From positions 3,286,001 to 3,350,000 of the forward strand of contig JADJRH010000001.1 of assembly GCA_016712345.1 (NCBI GenBank): 64,000 nt of DNA, given 5' to 3'. Positions within the stretch are counted from its first letter, which is position 1, and the number at the start of each line of letters is the position of its first letter. Shown here one piece after another: positions 16,639-24,363 of this stretch. Below the pieces are notes generated by a model that searched no databases, was not told the DNA's origin, and worked only from the letters and a program-made list of their open reading frames with translations. A program made the translations under genes and the position numbers. Source of the DNA: Polyangiaceae bacterium. Lineage in GTDB: Bacteria; Myxococcota_A; Polyangia; Polyangiales; Polyangiaceae.

Positions 16639-17289
16639 CGATCCGAGCATGTTGCGCCAGGCTCCTGGACACTCGCCGACGCCTCCAAAACCTTCCCATC
16701 GCCACATCACAATTCAGGTCGGCGCGAAAGCGTGGGTAGAATAAGCCCGATCGGCGCGCTTGCAGCGACATTCTGCCAAAAACCGGCCGCAGCAACCAGA
16801 TCCTTGCCTCGCCCAAGCCCCCGATCTGGATTCATCCAGTCTGCTGACCTTCCAGGAGGTTCGTGAGCTGGATGAAGCCAATCATGCCAAGCTCCCGGAA
16901 GCTCCCGAAGCTGGTTTCGTCCAGTTCGATCGGCTCCTGGAAGGTCGACCTACGTGGTTTCATGCTGAATTTCACCTGGAACAAGGTCTACGTGGGGGGC
17001 GCAGCGGGTTGCCCATCGGCAACCGGTAACAGGCTCGGTGGCAACATGGAGAAGCCTTGAAGGTCTGCCTCAAACCCGGTAATCACCGGCGCACGAAGGT
17101 AGACTGTCTGGCCTCTTGCGCTCCCGTTCTGAATTGTATACGCAGTCAGCGGTGGTTTTGCGCGGGTGGAATCGGGTGCGCGGCCTAGACCGCGGGCCCC
17201 GTCTGGCGTCCAATTCAGCGTTGTCTTGCGTGTGTGCAGCCGTGTCGTGCGCTCGCCTCGGCTGGACGACGCAAGAACGTGAGGGACCG
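16639..17289. other. Intergenic region with a gene remnant
   Basis: These 651 bp follow mbnH. The part 16860-16960 is rich in short internal repeats (AGCTCCCGGAAGCTCCCGAA). A deleted relic of the 22184-22807 gene lies at 16988-17110. The left part holds nothing I can name. Confidence 0.45.
16988..17110 (-). pseudogene. Internally deleted relic of the 22184-22807 gene
   Basis: The minus strand reads TVYLRAPVIT, then LQGFSMLPP, then PVADGQPAAPPT and a stop. The intact gene has SVYLRAPVIS at its start, LQGFSMLPL near residue 39, and PVADGQPAAPPK at its end. The three blocks are joined in one frame with about 150 codons lost between them, so this copy is a deletion derivative. Sequence beside its stop also matches the repeat ending at 20104 and 22195. 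Confidence 0.65.
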
Positions 17290-17850
17290 TTGGCCGGTCG
17301 TGATGGGAAACCAGGGCGGCGCCGCTGGGGCTTGCTCGGCCTTTTGTGCGGGTGCTTGCTCCTCTTGGCGTCGAAGCCGGCGGAGGCGTTCGAGGTAGCG
17401 GGCGGGGTGAGCGTCGGCGGAATCCAGATCGGTGCGAAACCGCAGCTTGCGGTGACCCCGCATGGGGCGATCGCGTGGCGCATTGGAGACGCGTTCTTGT
17501 TCGCGGTGCACGACCTACTCAGCATTCTACCCGTGACACACGAGCGCGGTATCGGGGTCCACAACCAGACCTCGATTGTGCTGGGATACGCGACCGAGAG
17601 CGCTCGTTTCAGCGTGGGGCCCTCGCTCTCGGTCTACTCCATCATTGCGTGTAACAGCGCAGCGCTTTGTGGGCGCGTCGTCGGGCTTTCCCCAGGGGGC
17701 CATGTGCACGCAAGTTGGTATTTGGCCGGGCCTTTTGGCATCTCGGTGAGTGGTAGTGTGAGTTGGGTCGGAGGTAGGAGTCTGGTCCTCCGCGACGGTG
17801 TGGCGGCGATGGTCGTTGCTGGACCGGTGCTCCGATGGGCGACGAGGTGA
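17290..17850 (+). CDS. Exported small beta-rich protein, unknown
   Basis: 186 residues if started at TTG 17290, which has GAGGGA close upstream and gives a normal signal peptide: RRRWGLLGLLCGCLLLL, then a cleavage-like SKPAEA. ATG 17116 is in frame, but its leader is Arg/Ser-rich and implausible. The mature part alternates hydrophobic and Gly/Ser residues (FGISVSGSVSWVGG, SARFSVGPSLSVYS), as in small outer-membrane barrels. It ends 4 bases before the lipoprotein gene at 17855, so they form an operon with the small conserved gene at 18377. Function unknown. Confidence 0.5.
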   Translation: MAGRDGKPGRRRWGLLGLLCGCLLLLASKPAEAFEVAGGVSVGGIQIGAKPQLAVTPHGAIAWRIGDAFLFAVHDLLSILPVTHERGIGVHNQTSIVLGYATESARFSVGPSLSVYSIIACNSAALCGRVVGLSPGGHVHASWYLAGPFGISVSGSVSWVGGRSLVLRDGVAAMVVAGPVLRWATR

Positions 17851-17854
17851 GGCG

Positions 17855-18367
17855 ATGAGAACGATCGTGCGGATCGCGGGGATTGCACTGTGCGTGTTGA
17901 GCGCGTGCAACTATACCGAAGGGGAATGCTGGATCGATGGGGAAGGCGTCGGCACCGTGGGGGCGGGCGGCGGTCCCATTGTGCCGGGCGCGGGCGGCTT
18001 TGGGGAGGTGCCACCGGAGCCGCAAGGCGCAGGGGACATTCCGCCACCCGACTGCAACATCGAGAAGGATAACCCGTGCAACGAAAAGTGCCTTTCGGAC
18101 TACATTGCCGCAGCCGAACAATGCACGGAGATCAAAGACGCCGCGCAAAAAGCGGCGTGCGATGACAACGCGCATACGCGCTATGTGAGCTGCCGGGAAA
18201 ACTGCCAGAAGTCCTTCAATGAATGCTATGACAAGTGCGATGCAATAGCCGAGAAAGAGCGGCAGAAATGCGATAAGATGGCGCCCGGTCCCGGACAAGC
18301 GAAATGCAATCAAGCGGTTCAAGAGCAGTGGGCCGCGTGCTACGAAGAGTGCAGAAAGAAGAAGTAG
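17855..18367 (+). CDS. Cys-rich lipoprotein
   Basis: A 170-residue protein. The signal peptide MRTIVRIAGIALCVLSAC has lipobox LSAC (Cys18). A Gly/Pro linker is followed by a helical domain with repeated CxxxC pairs: CNEKC, CRENC, CYDKC and CYEEC, spaced as in helical hairpins held by disulfides. The last four residues are lysine/arginine-rich. The likely location is the outer membrane. It lies 4 bases after the exported protein gene and 9 bases before the small conserved gene. A decayed copy of the same gene-plus-gene arrangement is at 8913-9305. Function unknown. Confidence 0.65.
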   Translation: MRTIVRIAGIALCVLSACNYTEGECWIDGEGVGTVGAGGGPIVPGAGGFGEVPPEPQGAGDIPPPDCNIEKDNPCNEKCLSDYIAAAEQCTEIKDAAQKAACDDNAHTRYVSCRENCQKSFNECYDKCDAIAEKERQKCDKMAPGPGQAKCNQAVQEQWAACYEECRKKK

Positions 18368-18376
18368 AGGCAGCGT

Positions 18377-18673
18377 ATGGAACAGCTCGATATCATCTTC
18401 ACACCCGCGAACGGCGCCCCTCCCAGGACGATTACGGTTCGGATCGGTACCCCGGTGAGAGGCGAGCGCTCCTGGACGGCGCGCGTCGAGGTCTTGGCGG
18501 GCGACGAATCGCATGCCTGGACCTGTCACGGAACGGACTGGGCACAAGTCTTGGAGCTGTCTACCTGGAATATTCCCGTTTACCTCCATGGGATCGTTGA
18601 CCGAGCCGGCGGCGGCACCCTCGAACCGCCGTTCTATGAGCGTGAGGCGCGCGGCGCGCCCCAAAATCCCTGA
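18377..18673 (+). CDS. Small conserved protein, paralogue of the 9027-9305 product
   Basis: A 98-residue cytoplasmic protein with FTP, RTITVRIGTPVRGERSW, a GTDWAQVLEL helix and LEPPFYEREA, all shared with the 9027 product. It sits 9 bases after the Cys-rich lipoprotein, the same spacing as the second copy, which shows the two genes moved as a unit. It may belong to the DUF6968-like group (tentative). A possible immunity or adaptor role beside secreted small proteins is speculation. Confidence 0.6.
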   Translation: MEQLDIIFTPANGAPPRTITVRIGTPVRGERSWTARVEVLAGDESHAWTCHGTDWAQVLELSTWNIPVYLHGIVDRAGGGTLEPPFYEREARGAPQNP

Positions 18674-18773
18674 ATCCGCGCGCTTCTTCACGCGGCCAGT
18701 GTTAACAGAACTGCACCCGGCTCTATCTCCTCAATTACGGAATCAAGTGGTATTGTCTCTACGAGGGTGAGAA

Positions 18774-19100
18774 ATGACGTTCGTCAACCGCGAAAATCGG
18801 GCAGATCCGCGGCTTATTGCGGAAGCACTCTCCGATGGTTTGAACGTTTGTGATGCTTTGGTCGCCGCAGGCCCCATGACGACGCCGGAGCCGGAATGGC
18901 GCGGCGTCCTGGACAGCTTCGTGAATGCCCTCGAAGCCGTGCGGCAAGGCCGCTTGCGCACCGATATGCAGGTTGGCGATGGGGAGGTGGAGCGAGCCAG
19001 GCAGCTCGCCGCTCTGGTCAAGCACTGGTACAACACCGGTCAGCACGACGAACAACTTGTGAAGCTCGCCTTCAGTCTCTTTTCCGCGTTCAAGCCTTGA
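18774..19100 (+). CDS. Hypothetical 108-residue helical protein
   Basis: The protein begins MTFVNRENRADPRLIAEAL and is mostly helical and acidic, with VLDSFVNALEAVRQGRL and ARQLAALVKHWYNTGQ. There is no signal peptide or recognised motif. GGGTGAGAA precedes the ATG. The stop is 6 bases from the next gene, so the two are co-transcribed. I do not recognise the family. Confidence 0.5.
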   Translation: MTFVNRENRADPRLIAEALSDGLNVCDALVAAGPMTTPEPEWRGVLDSFVNALEAVRQGRLRTDMQVGDGEVERARQLAALVKHWYNTGQHDEQLVKLAFSLFSAFKP

Positions 19101-19106
19101 GGGGCA

Positions 19107-20090
19107 ATGACCATCCACATCGCAACCTCTGACGAGTTGGGTAGGTTGGTTCGCCGCGCGCTTCGCGAACCGGTGCTCTTCATTTCTGACAATCTACTTG
19201 TGGGGCCCAGCCGGGCGGATGCGCGAGCACACGTCGAAACACGGCCAATTTACTGGGCGCTCAAAGGCCGCGAACAGGCACATTTTCTAAGGACATCGAA
19301 CGCGATCGTGTCGGCGCTTGAGTCGCGCGAGCGAGTGGTGATCTGGACGCGATCTGACTGGCACAATATGATCACCACGTGGGCTTTTTGCGCTTGGAGT
19401 ATGCAAGTTGAGAACAATCCGCCTCATGTTGAGCTTATTCACGTGGACGCGCCGGGGTCCAAAAACGAGCACGCAGCGGTAGGTCAGGTTTGCGCGTCCA
19501 CTCCGGTCGACATTCGAAAAGCACGAACGTCGGCTCGCCCGCTTTCAACCACGCGCATCGGAACGCTGGCCCGCTCATGGCGGCGATTTACGGCCTCCAC
19601 TCCAATCCTGGGTCGTCGAGGGCGACAGTTGAGCGAACCGTTGATTGGAATTGGAATATACCAGGCCCTTTTTTTTCCGCGGCTCACATCCGAGAAAGTC
19701 AAGTTGTCGCTATTTGATGAGTTGCTGTTCAACTGCGTTCGCCGTGGCTCGGTGAGCGCGCTCGACGTGTTCATGTCGCAAGGTCCGGCGGGTGTGCAAT
19801 TGCGCGAGTGGGTTCAACTCACCGGGGATGTATTTCTTGCGAGGCGTCTTGACCGGTGGGCGCAATGTGGTGCGCTGGTGGCGGAGCCATATCAACCTGA
19901 CAACGTCATGAAAATGGCTCGCTATAAACTGTCCGACATGGGAGTTGCGCTGCTGCAACGCGGATTGTCAAAGTGGGGTGGCGCTTCGCTTTGGGTTGGG
20001 GGTGCTGAAGCCTATCGCTCTTCGCGGCAATGGGTGGTCATTCCATCCAGTAACGGTGAGTTGCCGCAGCTCGTTCTGGCCAACGGTTAG
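19107..20090 (+). CDS. DUF1835-like protein
   Basis: A 327-residue protein. The N-terminus IHIATSDELGRLVRRAL, then LFISDNLLVGPSRADA, resembles the DUF1835 pattern (a short strand, helix, then D-LxxGP). RVVIWTRSDWHNMITTWAF follows as in that family (by eye). The middle is Ser/Thr/Arg-rich and poorly ordered. The last 54 residues are encoded by a 161-bp segment repeated at 22035-22195, where only this 3' part survives. It sits 6 bases after the 108-residue gene. No enzymatic function is known. Confidence 0.5.
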   Translation: MTIHIATSDELGRLVRRALREPVLFISDNLLVGPSRADARAHVETRPIYWALKGREQAHFLRTSNAIVSALESRERVVIWTRSDWHNMITTWAFCAWSMQVENNPPHVELIHVDAPGSKNEHAAVGQVCASTPVDIRKARTSARPLSTTRIGTLARSWRRFTASTPILGRRGRQLSEPLIGIGIYQALFFPRLTSEKVKLSLFDELLFNCVRRGSVSALDVFMSQGPAGVQLREWVQLTGDVFLARRLDRWAQCGALVAEPYQPDNVMKMARYKLSDMGVALLQRGLSKWGGASLWVGGAEAYRSSRQWVVIPSSNGELPQLVLANG

Positions 20091-20104
20091 GTCTATTTGG
20101 GGGG
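19944..20104 (+). repeat. 161-bp direct repeat, copy 1 (3' end of the DUF1835-like gene)
   Basis: This is nearly identical to 22035-22195 with no gaps, from GTTGCGCTGCTGCAAC to GGTCTATTTGGGGGG. The copies are about 2.1 kb apart in the same orientation, so recombination between them would delete the lipoprotein, toxin-like and ankyrin genes. Confidence 0.85.
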
Positions 20105-20120
20105 TGGAGGTTTTCTCGGA

Positions 20121-20651
20121 ATGACTTGTCAGGGCCACCCACGAGAGAAGGAAAACAGGTCAAACCCCCTTTTGGCGCTGGGGTTCACCATTCTCGTGGC
20201 GTACACCTTCTTCGCGGCTTTGGGAGGGTGTGGAGGCAGCACCTGGCCCGCCAATGGCAAGTTGCCCGATGGGGTGGTAGAGCGGCTTCACGAATGTGGA
20301 AAAAAAGGCCCAACGCCGCTCACCAAAGTCAACTTTGATCTGACTTATACTCTGCATGTGGCCGAAGACAATCGGGAAGCATGGGTAGATGAGGTGATGC
20401 TCATCAACTCCACGCTGAATATCCCCGAGGTAGAAGGGTGTATGGCTGACGCGCTCCGCGGGATGCGTACACCGCTCGAAGCTCTGGCCCGGATTATTCA
20501 CGAGGACTCCGCGCGAGAGGGTCCGAATCCGCGCTGCAAAGGCCGTACCTCCGTACTCAGGCGCTCAGCGTACGATAGTACGCTTCGGCCTTCCGTGCGG
20601 GGGTGCGGCCTTTTCGCTGCGGATTGGGCCCTTCGCGCAATCGCCTCATGA
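20121..20651 (+). CDS. Lipoprotein whose 3' end is formed by a palindromic element
   Basis: 176 residues from ATG 20121. The signal peptide LLALGFTILVAYTFF ends in lipobox ALGGC. The mature domain runs to about residue 122 (CMADALRGMRTPLEALARII). The remaining 55 residues are encoded inside the large palindrome 20486-20663 and are Arg/Ser-rich with no domain character. The natural C-terminus was therefore probably replaced by insertion of the element. It follows the DUF1835-like gene within 31 bp. Function unknown. Confidence 0.5.
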   Translation: MTCQGHPREKENRSNPLLALGFTILVAYTFFAALGGCGGSTWPANGKLPDGVVERLHECGKKGPTPLTKVNFDLTYTLHVAEDNREAWVDEVMLINSTLNIPEVEGCMADALRGMRTPLEALARIIHEDSAREGPNPRCKGRTSVLRRSAYDSTLRPSVRGCGLFAADWALRAIAS

Positions 20652-20663
20652 ATAATCCGGGCC
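20486..20663. repeat. Large imperfect palindrome, about 178 bp
   Basis: Outer arms GGCCCGGATTATTCACGAGG (20486-20505) and 20644-20663 pair over 20 bp with one mismatch. Inner blocks such as AATCCGCGCTGCAAAGGCCG also find partners (GCGGCCTTTTCGCTGCGGATT) in the right half, and the centre is GCGTACgatAGTACGC. The whole element can form one long hairpin. It overlaps the 3' end of the lipoprotein gene and abuts the truncated reading frame of the toxin-like gene. Confidence 0.75.
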
Positions 20664-20751
20664 GGCGCTGCGGCAACACAAGGGGTTTGACCGTATCCGT
20701 GTCGCGCCCCATTCGAGAGCACTGCTTGGTCAGACGCAAGCCATTCAACTG

Positions 20752-21297
20752 ATGGAAGTGATGGTGCTGATCGGCGTTGGGTATGCGCTTTATAATACCG
20801 TGTACGTTCACGTGATTGTGGATAAAGGGCGCGCCAAGCCCAAACCACCCACAGTGATTGATTCACCGGCCGAACCGGTGATAACGGCAATGCCCATGGC
20901 CACGGTGGCTCCTACCAGCGTGCCGGTAACGACCGCGATGCCCATCACCACCGCCGTGCCAATTGCACACCGATATCCCAATCAAACCTGCACCGATGAC
21001 GAATTGGATCGACTCGAGAATATAAAGAAAAACTTGTGCAAAGGTGGGTACGCCGCGGTATGCGGTGACCCAGCCAAACCGAAGTTTGCGAGAATTCCCT
21101 GCTCCGCGATTGTGCTCGCCATTCAGCAACGTCAGGCGTGCCGAGACGCGCGAAAGGTCATCCAGGAAAAGTGCTTTGGGGGCAAGCCCGATCCCGGACA
21201 CGCAACGGCGATTGAACAAGAAGAGAATGGCATTCGCAAATGCGAGGCTCTAAGGCTTGTGAACTGCGCCAAGGGTCATCCCATGGCGGGAAAGTAG
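20752..21297 (+). CDS. Toxin-like protein with Cys-containing C-terminal domain
   Basis: 181 residues. It starts with a hydrophobic segment (MEVMVLIGVGYALYNTVYVH) and a Pro/Thr/Ala linker of imperfect VPVTTAMPI repeats. A 110-residue domain follows with ordered cysteines: CTDDELDRLENIKKNLC, then CRDARKVIQEKCFGG, then GHATAIEQEENGIRKC. This pattern resembles the polymorphic-toxin domain called novel toxin 16 (tentative). The frame stays open upstream of the ATG as far as the right arm of the 20486-20663 palindrome, where it meets a stop, so a longer N-terminus may have been cut off. An ankyrin protein follows after 6 bases, a typical immunity partner. Confidence 0.5.
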   Translation: MEVMVLIGVGYALYNTVYVHVIVDKGRAKPKPPTVIDSPAEPVITAMPMATVAPTSVPVTTAMPITTAVPIAHRYPNQTCTDDELDRLENIKKNLCKGGYAAVCGDPAKPKFARIPCSAIVLAIQQRQACRDARKVIQEKCFGGKPDPGHATAIEQEENGIRKCEALRLVNCAKGHPMAGK

Positions 21298-21303
21298 CGA
21301 ACG

Positions 21304-21987
21304 ATGTCGGAACTATCCAACGAGTTGGTCCATGCCATTCAGACGCGCGATGTGGATCGCGCGGCGGCCTTGCTTGTCGCGGGGGCAAATCCAAACGAGC
21401 CGGGTAGGTCGCGCTATGGTAACGGTGGGGATCTTCCGCCATTGCATGCGGCCATTGCTGAACTGGAAGCCTTGGATGCCATCGACCCTTACGAAGGCGA
21501 GCCGGAAGGCCCCATTGACTTGTTGGTTTTACTTCTGAGGTACGGGGCAAAAGTCAAAGGTTGGGAGGTAGACAAGGAAGGAGATCCACTGCTCGATGCG
21601 GTGGGTACCAACCGGGCCGATGTTGTGCGAATGGTCTTGGCGGCAGGCGCCGACCCGAATGTTGAAAACGACGAAGGCGTGTCTCCCCTGCGCGCCTGCG
21701 CCGAAAAAGGGTCGGTGGAGATAGCGCGAACACTGCTGCTGTGTGGTGCGGCCAAAACCATCAACCAATGGGGTGGCCCAGGCGCAATGACAGCGTTGGG
21801 TTTGGCGGTGCGCGGGCTGCACGTTGAAATGGTGAAGCTTTTGCTTGCCTACGGGGCTGATCCACGCGCGAAGGACGTTGACGGGTTAGACGCGCTGGAT
21901 TGCCTTCCGTTTGCGGATATTCAAGACAATCCTACCCATGAATCCCGTGTTTTGGAGATCCGCGAAGCGCTTCGTTCGCATGGTTAG
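21304..21987 (+). CDS. Ankyrin-repeat protein, possible immunity protein
   Basis: A 227-residue protein with four to five ankyrin repeats: VDRAAALLVAGANPN, ADVVRMVLAAGADPN, VEIARTLLLCGA, and LHVEMVKLLLAYGADPR. There is no signal peptide. It begins 6 bases after the toxin-like gene. Ankyrin proteins are frequent immunity partners in polymorphic-toxin loci (established), so a protective binding role is inferred. A G/C-poor stretch and a 7-T run (22023-22029) after the stop could serve as a terminator. Confidence 0.7.
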   Translation: MSELSNELVHAIQTRDVDRAAALLVAGANPNEPGRSRYGNGGDLPPLHAAIAELEALDAIDPYEGEPEGPIDLLVLLLRYGAKVKGWEVDKEGDPLLDAVGTNRADVVRMVLAAGADPNVENDEGVSPLRACAEKGSVEIARTLLLCGAAKTINQWGGPGAMTALGLAVRGLHVEMVKLLLAYGADPRAKDVDGLDALDCLPFADIQDNPTHESRVLEIREALRSHG

Positions 21988-22034
21988 CAGTGTTTTTCCG
22001 CGGGCGGAGTTCCTCGGCCGGCTTTTTTTGTACA

Positions 22035-22195
22035 GTTGCGCTGCTGCAACACGGATTATCAAAGTGGGGCGGCGCTTCGCTTTGGGTTGGGGGTGCTGAA
22101 GCCTATCGCTCTTCGCGGCAATGGGTGGTCATTCCATCCAGCAACGGTGAGTTGCCGCAGCTCGTTCTGGCCAGCGGTTAGGTCTATTTGGGGGG
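22035..22195 (+). pseudogene. 3' fragment of a second DUF1835-like gene (161-bp repeat, copy 2)
   Basis: The plus strand reads VALLQHGLSKWGGASL to the stop at 22181, the same C-terminus as the 19107-20090 product with a few changes. Upstream of 22035 the homology ends, so only the tail of the gene is present. The fragment reaches into the 3' end of the minus-strand gene 22184-22807. Confidence 0.7.
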
Positions 22196-22807
22196 CGCAG
22201 CCGGTTGCCCATCGGCAACAGGCTCGGCGGGAGCGTCCGGGCTTTCGTACGTGGCGCGGGTATTGGCGGCGCGGGCGTTGGCAATGGGGAGGAGGGCAAT
22301 GCGGACGGCCTCCATGGCTTCAGCGTCATCTTCATCGGCCCAGCCGACCAGTTTGGTGGCGTAATTGACAATCGCCGCCTGGAGGCCGCGGGTCGTGTCG
22401 AGGAAGTTTTGGCCGGTGGCCTTGTCACGACGGAGCCGCTCACTGACCATGGCCTCATATCGGGGTTGGATTTCGTTTGCGGCTTGGAGAAAGTCAGGCC
22501 CAACGAGGTCGTCAATGTCGGGCTGGAGGTTGTCTTGCTCGATGCGCAGGAGAATGGCACTCATATTGATGCTTTGGGTAGAGAAGTCGGCCTTGAGAAA
22601 CTCCATCCCTTGACCGAAGAGTTGAGCATCTAATTCGGCAGCGCGCTGGGCTTTTGGATGTCGAGCGAGGGGCAACATGGAGAAGCCTTGAAGAACCATT
22701 TTGAAGCCATCCCAAATGCGGTCTGCCTCATTGTCCAAGGCGCGAGTGTCTTCTTTAGAGATCACCGGCGCACGAAGGTAGACGGACTGGTCAAACGGAG
22801 CTGTCAT
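22184..22807 (-). CDS. Hypothetical helical protein, 207 residues
   Basis: The N-terminus MTAPFDQSVYLRAPVISKED is followed by a long, mostly helical domain (LLRIEQDNLQPDIDDLVGPD, ARAANTRATYE) and a Pro/Ala tail (PVADGQPAAPP). There is no signal peptide or membrane helix. I do not recognise the family. A deleted relic of a paralogue lies at 16988-17110. It is convergent with the ankyrin gene and its tail overlaps the 161-bp repeat. Confidence 0.6.
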   Translation of the reverse strand: MTAPFDQSVYLRAPVISKEDTRALDNEADRIWDGFKMVLQGFSMLPLARHPKAQRAAELDAQLFGQGMEFLKADFSTQSINMSAILLRIEQDNLQPDIDDLVGPDFLQAANEIQPRYEAMVSERLRRDKATGQNFLDTTRGLQAAIVNYATKLVGWADEDDAEAMEAVRIALLPIANARAANTRATYESPDAPAEPVADGQPAAPPK

Positions 22808-23285
22808 GACGGCAGGTCATCGAAAGCTGATTCTGGCTGGTAATGGTTTTTGATAAAAATATTTGTGCGGGCGGAGTTGAAGGAGGGTTTATGATTCGTT
22901 GGTACAAGCCCGAATGCAGGCGCGCTCGACCCGTCGACCGAGTGCCGGGCGCACTATCAGGGTCGTTTGGGGTGGTGCGCGAAATGGACGCAATTCGAAA
23001 AATGAGCCTGCAAGGCGACTCAACTGTGCGGAATGGAACGTAACTTTTTTTGCAGTTGACGACAGACTCACATTCGGAATACACTCGCTTGGTTGTGGAG
23101 AAAACAAGCACCCCGAGGTCTAACTCGGCCTCTTTGACGTGTTCATTTGGAGCCTCAGTGGGTAGAGTGGTTGTTGACTGGAATAGGGCTTTGGCCACCT
23201 TCCACTTGGACTTGGCTTTTGGGGCGGAGCCGTACAGGGCGTTTTGGCCGAAACCGGCCGCGATAACCAGGTCGAGATCGATCCG
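22808..23285. other. AT-richer gap before the biosynthetic cluster
   Basis: This 478-bp region has lower GC than its flanks. It contains one small reading frame with a good ribosome site (22891-23043, listed separately). A minus-strand frame of 135 codons (23198-22791) overlaps the start of the preceding gene but shows no domain. It probably marks the junction with the incoming cluster. Confidence 0.4.
22891..23043 (+). CDS. Possible 50-residue peptide
   Basis: AAGGAGG lies 4 bases before ATG 22891, an unusually good ribosome site for this window. The product, MIRWYKPECRRARPVDRVPG onward, is basic and has no recognised motif. It ends with TAA 23041-23043. Only the start signal supports it. 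Confidence 0.25.
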   Translation: MIRWYKPECRRARPVDRVPGALSGSFGVVREMDAIRKMSLQGDSTVRNGT

Positions 23286-24359
23286 ATGATCCTAGGAATC
23301 GACCACCTCGAATTTTTCGTGGCCGACGCGAGGCTGACAGCGCACTTCTATGCGGCCACGCTGGGCCTCCGGCCGCTCCGCTACACAGGACCGGAGGTCG
23401 CCGTGCGCGACCAGGTCTCGATCGTGATGGGCGCGGGCGCGATTCACCTCGTACTTACGACGGGGCTCGAAGCGGAGCATCCGAGCAAGCGCTTTGTCGA
23501 CCGGCACGGGGACGGCGTGCGCGACGTCGCCTTTCGCGTGCGGGACGTGGAAGAGAGTTACCAGCGGGCCATCGCGGCCGGTGCCCGGTCCGTGCGCGAG
23601 CCCTCTGTGGTCCAGAGAGGCTCCTCGCGGACGATTGAAGCCTGCGTGAGCGCTATGGGAGACGTGGTGCACTCGCTCGTCGAGCGGCCCGACGGTGCCC
23701 CGATCGCGGCGCCGGAGGAGACTCACCTCGCCCCCGAGCCCGACGCAAGCCCGCTTCCGCTCAAGGGGATCGATCACATCGCCATCTGCGGCTCAGAAGA
23801 GACCCTCCGCGCCACGGTCGCGTCCTATGCCGACGCGTTCGGGCTCGTCCCGCTCTACGATCAGAACCTTCGCACGGAGACGAGTGCGATGAACTCCAGG
23901 GTTGTGGGCACGGCGGACGGAGCGGTCAAGCTCGTCCTCATCGAACCGGTGCAGAAGAAGGTGCCGGACCATCTCCGCGAGTTCCTGCACTACAACAGCG
24001 GCCCTGGAGTCCAGCACGTTGCGCTCTGCACCACGGACATCGTCCACTGCATACGAGCGTTGCGGCGAGCCGGGGTGCGGTTTCTGCGCGCACCGGACGG
24101 CTACCACGACGGCCTGGAGGCGCGCGTGCCGGGGGTTCTGGGCCAACTTCCCACGCTGCGTGAACTCGATATCATGGTCGATCGCGATGCTTTTGGGCTC
24201 CTCTATCAGATCTTCACCCGGCCTATTCACGCCCGGCCTACGTTCTTTCTGGAGCTGATCCAGCGCGACGGCGCCGTCGGGTTCGGCAGTGACAATGTGA
24301 AGGCCCTGTTTCAGGCGGCCGACAGGGAGATCGCTCGTCGTCGCCCGGAGGCAGGCTGA
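23286..24359 (+). CDS. hmaS: 4-Hydroxymandelate synthase (HPPD-like dioxygenase)
   Basis: 357 residues, the usual length of HmaS. It is a non-heme iron enzyme of the HPPD superfamily that converts 4-hydroxyphenylpyruvate to 4-hydroxymandelate. Two vicinal-oxygen-chelate halves are visible: GIDHLEFFV at the start and GIDHIAIC at 161. The expected iron ligands are H164 (GIDHIA), H244 (GVQHVA) and E323 (FLELIQR). HPPD (homogentisate-forming) is the main alternative; the following hydroxymandelate oxidase gene decides for HmaS. ATG 23286 gives the family N-terminus. It lies 4 bases upstream of the oxidase gene. In glycopeptide clusters HmaS feeds hydroxyphenylglycine, but no aminotransferase is seen here. 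Confidence 0.83.
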   Translation: MILGIDHLEFFVADARLTAHFYAATLGLRPLRYTGPEVAVRDQVSIVMGAGAIHLVLTTGLEAEHPSKRFVDRHGDGVRDVAFRVRDVEESYQRAIAAGARSVREPSVVQRGSSRTIEACVSAMGDVVHSLVERPDGAPIAAPEETHLAPEPDASPLPLKGIDHIAICGSEETLRATVASYADAFGLVPLYDQNLRTETSAMNSRVVGTADGAVKLVLIEPVQKKVPDHLREFLHYNSGPGVQHVALCTTDIVHCIRALRRAGVRFLRAPDGYHDGLEARVPGVLGQLPTLRELDIMVDRDAFGLLYQIFTRPIHARPTFFLELIQRDGAVGFGSDNVKALFQAADREIARRRPEAG

Positions 24360-24363
24360 TCGG

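Noticed and set aside
16863..17060. Plus-strand frame of 65 codons after mbnH
   Set aside because: It covers the relic of a minus-strand gene and a repetitive stretch, without start signals.
22791..23198. Minus-strand frame of 135 codons upstream of the 22184-22807 gene
   Set aside because: No ribosome site, no domain and an irregular composition; the overlap with the next start is not enough to call a gene.
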